A stretch of 64,000 nt of DNA from Leptospira levettii. GTDB taxonomy: Bacteria > Spirochaetota > Leptospiria > Leptospirales > Leptospiraceae. The stretch is taken from assembly GCF_002812085.1 (NCBI RefSeq), contig NZ_NPDM01000001.1:1561030-1625029 (forward strand), given 5' to 3'. The position numbers were made by a program, and so were the translations under genes. Shown in pieces: positions 58,686 to 64,000 of this stretch (the first letter of the stretch is position 1; the number at the start of each line of letters is the position of its first letter). Under the pieces are notes generated by a model that had not been told where the DNA came from, made no database searches, and saw nothing but the letters and a program-made list of their open reading frames with translations.

Positions 58686-61600
58686 TTACCAGATGAAGAG
58701 GGAGGGTTTGTTGGAGTTGGTAACATTATTTGTAATGATTAAAATCTTTCCAGAATTAGTATCGAGAAGAGTTCGTAGATTAGAATCATCACTGTATGCT
58801 GAACTAAAAACGAGATATGTACAACTACTTCCATCTAAATTACATTTCCATACATTTGGAGAGTTTAAGAATGTACCTTTTCTAATTGAAGAGATGAATA
58901 GTTTTTCATTGACTTTATCAATCACTAAATTTGGATAATAGCCAATATTTCCAGACTGTAAATTCGCAAAATTTACGGAGCCACAATTGTTCCCATCCAT
59001 GTCACATCTTATTAATAATGGTTTTGCAATCGATGTTTGATTTGCTACGATCAAATATTTGTTAGTGGAATAATCAATCACGCCAAATGGGTTTTCTAGT
59101 CCGACAATTGGAATATCACGAAATATACAATTTGAACCATTTAAATGGCAGTATCTCAAACTTAATTTATTTGCGGATCTCATAACGACGATTAGTTTCT
59201 GATTTGAATAATCAATGGACAAATGAGGACTAAAGCCAGATCCATTTCCTTGGTCAGCTGAGATGTCGGTATGAATGCAATTATTACCATTTAAATCGCA
59301 TCGAAATAAGCTTGGTTTGGAATTATTGCTGTTGTTTTGTGTGACAACTATGAGCTTATCATTTAAATAATCAATTCCAATGGAAGGGTGCCAGCCTGAC
59401 TCATTGGCTTGGCCAGAGGAAATATCTTTATAGCTACATTCACTAATTTCGAGACTACATCGATAGAGTGCAAGTTTGTTATTATTGGCACCATTTGTAG
59501 TCGCAACAAGAATTGTCTGATTCTTTTCATCAATTGTGATGGAAGGCCTGATCCCAGAGTTAGTACCTTGGCTTGAAGAAATATCATGATACGTGCAACT
59601 CGTTCCATCCAAATTACAACGAAACAAGCTTAGCCTACCACTATTAGCTTGGTTGGTAGTTGCGATTAAAAGTTTATTATTTCTTCGATCTATAATTGCA
59701 CTTGGAAAATTTCCTGAACCTGATCCCTGGCCAGCAGATACATCAACATAGGTCCCTGTTGAACTTGTCCCGGGCGGTGTCACGGTCGTCAAAGCAGTCG
59801 CTTCTAATAACGAAATCGAACTATTCCCTCCGCTATTACTTGCCACAACCCGAAAATAATACAACGTCCCACTCGCCAAACCTGTGATCGTTGCATATGT
59901 ATCTGTCATGGGTCCGAAACTAGTCGATGCCGTTGTCACACCAGGGCTTGTGTTGTAGTACACTGTGTACGATGTGGCACCACTCACTGGCCACCATTGG
60001 ACAATAGCACTCGTTCCACCAGCTTGTGCTTCCACAAAGGTGGGGGCGCTTGGTGGGCCCACATGGAAATTTTGGTTTCCTGCAGAGCTTACATTTCCTG
60101 CTACATCACGGGCAAGGTATTTGACTTGGTTACCGCCATCGGATAGTGCCAATGGTGTTGTATACACAGTTCCATTGATCACCTGACCATTGGATTCGAA
60201 CAAAGGGTCCGTTCCATCCAAGGTATAAATGATTTTTTCACATCCAGTTCCATTCGTGTCGGAACAACTTAGTTGGAGTTGTGTACCAGAAGCAAACGGA
60301 CCCGCTCCTGATGGGGATGTCATGGTCACGACTGGTGCAGTCGTGTCTTTTTTAGTGGTTCGCGAATTGGAGCCGAAACTTCCCACAAGGTTTTCCACAC
60401 AAATGCGAATGGTATTGTCACCAACTGCAAAATGTGAATTTTCAATGGAAGAAGTTACGCTGGTGGCTGCAGGGATACTTCCTCTCACACTGAAGTTGAA
60501 ACCTGCGTTGGCAAGTGCAGTCCCATTTGTACAATTTGTTCCTCCAATGCGAATTTGGTATTGGCCTGCCTTAGAACTTTGCCAGCTGATTGATGCTTGA
60601 GAGGATCCATTGATGAACTCAGTATGTGAATTGATCGTGATTGAGGAAACTTCTGTATCTACGATATAAGTTTGGGAAACTACATTGGATAGATTTCCTG
60701 CTTGGTCACGGGCAATAAACTTTGTATAGGTGGTCGCACCATCTGTCATAACAAGTGCAGAATTGTACAAATTTCCACTGATGATAGTTCCTGTACTTCC
60801 TTGGATGCTAGGATTCGTAGGAGAAGAGCCAACTAATACTGAGTAAGCGATTTTGTCACACCCAGAACCTCCCACGTCTGAACACGAGGCAGAGACAGAA
60901 GTAGCTGTTGCATAACTCCCAGCACCTGGACTAGCACTGATTGTGGGTGGTGTATCATCTCGCCTGAGGCTAAAGGAAACAAAACCTGTGAGCCCATTGG
61001 ATCCTGTAACGCAGATCCTATAGGTTTTGGTTCCCTCGCCGGTAAAATTCGTATGGGAACGATGGAAGGTTTGATCGGCACTAGCAGTCACATTCCCCGA
61101 TGCCACTTGAGTTCCAGAGGCACAATCACTTCCTTCTCGGATAACATAGGAGCCGGATCGATTGGATTGCCAAGTTGCTGTAGAACTTGTAATGGCACCG
61201 GCTTGGGAGCTAATCGCAGTTGCCGTTTGGCCTACTAGAGTAAGTGCAGGGACTTGGGAATCAATCGTATACGTAATATTTAATGGTGCCGAAAGGTTTC
61301 CTGCCAGGTCACGACAGATAGCTTGCAGAGTATGATTTCCTTCCGTAGAAAGGGAAATGGATTGGGAAGAGCGATTCACCACCGTTCCCAGTTTTGGTGA
61401 AAATGTTGGAGAAGAAGCGTCCATTGTGTAGACTATCGAACCAGGAGCTCGGTTATCAGAACAAGTGAGGGTTGCAGTTTGCGCCGTTGAATAAGTGCCA
61501 GCTAACAAAGAACTGGTGAGAGTAGGAGGTGTTGTATCACTTAGGATTGTGACAATGGCTGTGTCATTCGGTGTCCCATCACCGTCAGTATCAAACCCAA

Positions 61601-62039
61601 GTGGATTTCCATTCGCATCAACAATGATGACCACGGGATTTCCTGTGCCACCTGGAGCTGTCGTTAAAAATCCTGGAGGGTTGGGACTGATGTAGTAGTC
61701 GGCAATCCCATCACCATTGCTATCGACGGCATCAGGAATTCCATCACCGTTGGTATCTAAGAGGATAAGATTGGGAGTGGTCCCACCTGTTAAGTTGATC
61801 CCATCGGAAACCCCATCCCCATCGGAGTCTACAAGAGTGGCGTCCGTTTTCCCATCACCCGAAAGATCAAATGCAGTGCCAGGGGATAAATCTTGAGAGG
61901 AACTCGGGCTCCCACCAATGAGTCCAAGTAAAAAAAGAAAGGGATTGAATCTCTGTTGCGAGGAGCCATCGGGGAGGATTCCTACACATTGGCTCGAAAA
62001 AAGAGTTAGAACAAAAAGTAAGTAAAGTTTGTTTCGCAT
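58686..62039 (-). CDS. Large modular lipoprotein with Ca-binding, Ig-like, FN3 and C-terminal repeats
   Basis: A 1117-residue predicted lipoprotein (lipobox LFSSQC, Cys about 18). In order: thrombospondin-type-3-like calcium motifs (DSDGDGVSDGI, DTNGDGIPDAVDSNGDGIADY, about 65-140); two or three chitobiase C-terminal-like/Ig-like modules with 'ATLTCSDN' or 'CSDxxGxGCEKIIYTLDGT' patterns (about 180-680); a fibronectin type III domain (about 690-780, APTFVEAQAGGTSAIVQWWPVS); and about six repeats of 45-50 residues with 'PSIxID..N.K..V.T.N..N..K.SLFRC.LDG..C.Y.DIS' to the end. The last is probably a beta-propeller. No catalytic domain is seen. An adhesin or structural surface role is inferred. 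The GC-rich element directly follows the stop. Confidence 0.8.
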   Translation of the reverse strand: MRNKLYLLFVLTLFSSQCVGILPDGSSQQRFNPFLFLLGLIGGSPSSSQDLSPGTAFDLSGDGKTDATLVDSDGDGVSDGINLTGGTTPNLILLDTNGDGIPDAVDSNGDGIADYYISPNPPGFLTTAPGGTGNPVVIIVDANGNPLGFDTDGDGTPNDTAIVTILSDTTPPTLTSSLLAGTYSTAQTATLTCSDNRAPGSIVYTMDASSPTFSPKLGTVVNRSSQSISLSTEGNHTLQAICRDLAGNLSAPLNITYTIDSQVPALTLVGQTATAISSQAGAITSSTATWQSNRSGSYVIREGSDCASGTQVASGNVTASADQTFHRSHTNFTGEGTKTYRICVTGSNGLTGFVSFSLRRDDTPPTISASPGAGSYATATSVSASCSDVGGSGCDKIAYSVLVGSSPTNPSIQGSTGTIISGNLYNSALVMTDGATTYTKFIARDQAGNLSNVVSQTYIVDTEVSSITINSHTEFINGSSQASISWQSSKAGQYQIRIGGTNCTNGTALANAGFNFSVRGSIPAATSVTSSIENSHFAVGDNTIRICVENLVGSFGSNSRTTKKDTTAPVVTMTSPSGAGPFASGTQLQLSCSDTNGTGCEKIIYTLDGTDPLFESNGQVINGTVYTTPLALSDGGNQVKYLARDVAGNVSSAGNQNFHVGPPSAPTFVEAQAGGTSAIVQWWPVSGATSYTVYYNTSPGVTTASTSFGPMTDTYATITGLASGTLYYFRVVASNSGGNSSISLLEATALTTVTPPGTSSTGTYVDVSAGQGSGSGNFPSAIIDRRNNKLLIATTNQANSGRLSLFRCNLDGTSCTYHDISSSQGTNSGIRPSITIDEKNQTILVATTNGANNNKLALYRCSLEISECSYKDISSGQANESGWHPSIGIDYLNDKLIVVTQNNSNNSKPSLFRCDLNGNNCIHTDISADQGNGSGFSPHLSIDYSNQKLIVVMRSANKLSLRYCHLNGSNCIFRDIPIVGLENPFGVIDYSTNKYLIVANQTSIAKPLLIRCDMDGNNCGSVNFANLQSGNIGYYPNLVIDKVNEKLFISSIRKGTFLNSPNVWKCNLDGSSCTYLVFSSAYSDDSNLRTLLDTNSGKILIITNNVTNSNKPSLFIW

Positions 62040-62170
62040 AACAGAGTCCGTTTTCAATTACAAATTTCCAAATCTATATTCGGAAATTCTAATCAAGCAA
62101 ATGGCCTCCTTGCCCTCAATGGAAATTTACAGCGAAGGAAAAAAATTCAAATTTTTCCGTTAAAAACGTT

Positions 62171-62197
62171 CTGAAAACGCGTTTGCACCGTTTTCAG
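62171..62197 (-). terminator. Perfect 9-bp hairpin between DUF1993 and the large lipoprotein gene
   Basis: CTGAAAACG (62171-62179), a 9-base loop and CGTTTTCAG (62189-62197). It lies 40 bases after the DUF1993 stop on the minus strand and 130 bases before the lipoprotein start. Termination is plausible, but no long U-run follows. Confidence 0.45.
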
Positions 62198-62236
62198 CGG
62201 TTTTGTGAAACAGGGGGAGTGGTTCGGATGTTTTTT

Positions 62237-62767
62237 TTATTTCTTAAATGGCATCTCACCCAAATAATCTTTTTTTCCAATCTCAACACCATTATGCCTG
62301 AGGATCGCATAAGCAGTTGTGATGTGGAAATAAAAATTGGGGATCGCATGGTGGGTAAGGTATTCCCATCCAGTTAAGTATTGTCCTTCCCATCTTGGTT
62401 GAGTCACTTTCATTTCCGAGACAGTTTTAAAATCTGATTCTTGGTAACCATCCAAATACTGGAGAACTGATTGGATCCTAACCTTCAGTTCATTGAAATT
62501 TGATTCTGTATCATCGTGTTTGGGAGCATCTTTCCCTGTTATACGAGCCACACAAAGTTTTGCAGTATCGCAAGCAATTTGGATTTGTTTGGTTAATGGA
62601 AATTGGTCAGGGAAGAGTCTTGCATTGAGTAAATTTTCAAAAGGAAAGTTTTTGGTCTCAGCATGTGATTCTGCTTTTTCTAGAATATTCAGTAAATTTC
62701 CAAGTCCTTTTTTGAAGGATTGGACAGAGATTTGGAAGATCATGGATTGATTCATAATTCTATTCAT
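62237..62767 (-). CDS. DUF1993 family protein
   Basis: A 176-residue soluble helical protein of the DUF1993 family, which is related to DinB-like four-helix bundles. Seen are VQSFKKGLGNLLNILEKAESHA, LLNARLFPDQFPLTKQIQIACDTAK, and the C-terminal YLTHHAIPNFYFHITTAYAILRHNGVEIGKKDYLG (in part), which are the family signature. His residues in the last helix could bind metal, as in DinB proteins, but this is not established. A second ATG at 62755 could be the true start. Function unknown. Confidence 0.88.
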   Translation of the reverse strand: MNRIMNQSMIFQISVQSFKKGLGNLLNILEKAESHAETKNFPFENLLNARLFPDQFPLTKQIQIACDTAKLCVARITGKDAPKHDDTESNFNELKVRIQSVLQYLDGYQESDFKTVSEMKVTQPRWEGQYLTGWEYLTHHAIPNFYFHITTAYAILRHNGVEIGKKDYLGEMPFKK

Positions 62768-62808
62768 TGGAAGAGAACATACGAAATCAATCCATTAAAT
62801 CATAAAAT

Positions 62809-63720
62809 CTAAATGGCGATACCACCAGAGAGAATTAACTCTAAAAATCCAAAATTTTGAGAGGCACGATTGGATCCTCCACTTGTTAACACGTCGGTAA
62901 GATCAATGTAACCACCCTTCCCCCCAAATTCAATATAATATGTTCTAGAAAATTCATAGCGGGTAGCAACATACCCAGAAACTCCATATCCAGAGACATG
63001 AAAATTATTGTTTTGACCTTTGCCTAACACGCGTACGTCGCTACGACAAACCACTGGTCCACCACCAATGGAGGATACCAAACTAATGCCACTAAGACCA
63101 TCAGCGGAAGTATAAAGGGGAGTGATCCATCCAAAATCTAAAAATATGTAATTTAAACCGTCAGTATGTTCATACTTTAGTATATCAGGTGTTAACGTAA
63201 TCGTTTGGTCTCCACCATGGTATCCTGCCATCTCTTGGACATGTCCAGGAAAAAGATAAATGAATGCTGCTGCTTCTGGAGATAAAGCGAGTTGGTTTTT
63301 TGCGATCACTCCAGGGTCAATATAACCAGAATATTTGACTGTCTGTCCTGGTGTGACTACATACTTCATATGATCTTGGCCGAACGATAAAAAGAATCGA
63401 TCTGTAAAGTAATAGATAAACTTTAAATTGTATTGAGGAATTTCAAACTTGGATGGATTCAGATAAACATCGGCTTTGAATGATTCTGGTTTGTCCCTTG
63501 CATCAACAGCTTTTAAAGTATAACGGTAGCCTGGACCACGAAAGTTGATATCACTTTGTGTGAAATAATCTCGGTTATAACCCCATTGGATATTCCATCT
63601 TCCTTTTTTATCATGGATGGTTAGCGGGGTGTCATTTTCCTCTGCCCCAAGGGAGAGGTTTACTAAGAGGCAGAGAAGGAAAATCGAAACTGTAGCAGGA
63701 ATAGAACCACACACTCGCAT
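62809..63720 (-). CDS. Outer-membrane beta-barrel protein
   Basis: A 303-residue protein with a signal peptide (about 1-26, ending LSLGA) and a strand-rich body (WNIQWGYNRDYFTQSDINF, YNLKFIYYFTDRFFLSFGQDHMKYVVTPG, YEFSRTYYIEFGGKGGYIDL, FGFLELILSGGIAI in part). FFLSFGQDHMKYV resembles a motif shared by several Leptospira barrels. No substrate is evident. The start at 63720 gives a normal signal peptide; an ATG at 63747 would add nine residues. Upstream, 63721-63893 shows only a short inverted repeat (ATTCTAA with TTAGAAT near 63767-63792). Confidence 0.7.
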   Translation of the reverse strand: MRVCGSIPATVSIFLLCLLVNLSLGAEENDTPLTIHDKKGRWNIQWGYNRDYFTQSDINFRGPGYRYTLKAVDARDKPESFKADVYLNPSKFEIPQYNLKFIYYFTDRFFLSFGQDHMKYVVTPGQTVKYSGYIDPGVIAKNQLALSPEAAAFIYLFPGHVQEMAGYHGGDQTITLTPDILKYEHTDGLNYIFLDFGWITPLYTSADGLSGISLVSSIGGGPVVCRSDVRVLGKGQNNNFHVSGYGVSGYVATRYEFSRTYYIEFGGKGGYIDLTDVLTSGGSNRASQNFGFLELILSGGIAI

Positions 63721-63893
63721 GATTCTGAGAGGAATCGAATCGAACATAATGTCACATTCTAAATCTTAATGAAATTAGAATAGGCGAATGTATGTTTGGT
63801 TTACGAAAAATTAGACTTTTTCAGTAGGGAAAAAAACTATAATTTAAAATCTTTCTTTTTCGTTTTTCCGTTTTGGACGGGAATTCGGATTGG

Positions 63894-63956
63894 TTAGTAA
63901 CTTCCTCCGCTCCCTCCACCACCAGAGGAACCACAGATAAGTCTGGTCGGTTTTAT
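63894..63956 (-). pseudogene. Possible 3' remnant with Gly/Ser-rich end
   Basis: On the minus strand a frame ends ...LICGSSGGGGSGGSY with TAA at 63894, like the tails of TPM- or VWA-type membrane proteins (compare the 308-residue TPM protein in this window). An in-frame TAA stands only about 20 codons upstream, so no intact gene is visible. It could be a remnant or a sequence near the end of a gene broken by a frameshift. The remaining bases to 64000 show nothing I can name. Confidence 0.3.
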
Positions 63957-64000
63957 TTAAGCATAGGACAAGGTGATACAAAAATTCGTGTTACAGAATT

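Noticed and set aside
58573..58938. Plus-strand open frame of 121 codons
   Set aside because: It is made of the palindromic element and the antisense of the large lipoprotein gene, with no sign of coding.
1..64000. CRISPR array, prophage, transposon or toxin-antitoxin locus
   Set aside because: No regular spaced repeats, transposase, integrase, phage structural gene or toxin-antitoxin pair was recognised on either strand.

Overview
The window looks like chromosome of a Leptospira species, most likely a saprophytic (L. biflexa-like) one. The DNA is AT-rich. Many genes encode Leptospira-style lipoproteins with short signal peptides ending in Cys, outer-membrane barrels, 7TM-type sensor proteins and TetR/AraC regulators. 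No rRNA, tRNA, CRISPR array, phage or insertion sequence was recognised. The genus assignment rests on protein style and is an inference.

Layout. 1-2.3 kb: the 5' part of a methyltransferase gene and two surface lipoprotein genes behind a cobalamin riboswitch, all on the minus strand. 2.5-6.8 kb: a PlsC-type acyltransferase, a TetR regulator, an alginate-export-type outer-membrane protein and an SbtA-type bicarbonate transporter. 6.9-11.1 kb: a membrane-bound AraC regulator divergent from sbtA, a SulP transporter and a TPM-domain protein. 11.2-16.0 kb: a TolC/MacA/MacB-type efflux operon ending in a TetR gene. 16.0-20.0 kb: a compact copper-protein operon (cupredoxin/beta-helix fusion, small membrane protein, two-domain multicopper oxidase, SCO protein) behind a near-consensus promoter.

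20.0-30.5 kb: a minus-strand block that appears to be a self-regulated TonB uptake system: SpoIIE-type phosphatase, LytTR response regulator, three small lipoproteins, TonB-dependent receptor, Cys-rich lipoprotein, ExbB, ExbD, TonB and a LytS-type histidine kinase. A 21-bp-period direct repeat lies in front of the uptake genes. 30.6-33.8 kb: oxyR-ahpC-ahpF peroxide defence, with a hairpin between ahpC and ahpF. 33.8-36.7 kb: a hybrid histidine kinase and an unknown small gene. 36.8-45.7 kb: alpha-2-macroglobulin, PbpC and a membrane sulfatase/phosphotransferase, translationally coupled. 45.7-49.9 kb: TetR, an SRAP (YedK/HMCES) protein, a DUF5329 protein, a propeller-like protein and an NmrA-type oxidoreductase.

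50.0-54.4 kb: an AraC regulator, an ECF-like sigma factor coupled to a DUF1304 membrane protein, a lipoprotein, and the 3' remnant of a second gene related to that lipoprotein. 54.4-57.6 kb: glgA and pckA, divergent. 57.6-64 kb: two barrel-type outer-membrane proteins, a GC-rich palindromic element, a 1117-residue modular lipoprotein and a DUF1993 protein.

The strongest candidates for undescribed biology are the copper-protein operon, the B12-riboswitch-controlled lipoprotein pair, the TonB locus with its own two-component system, and the sbtA/AraC/SulP locus with a shared inverted repeat.
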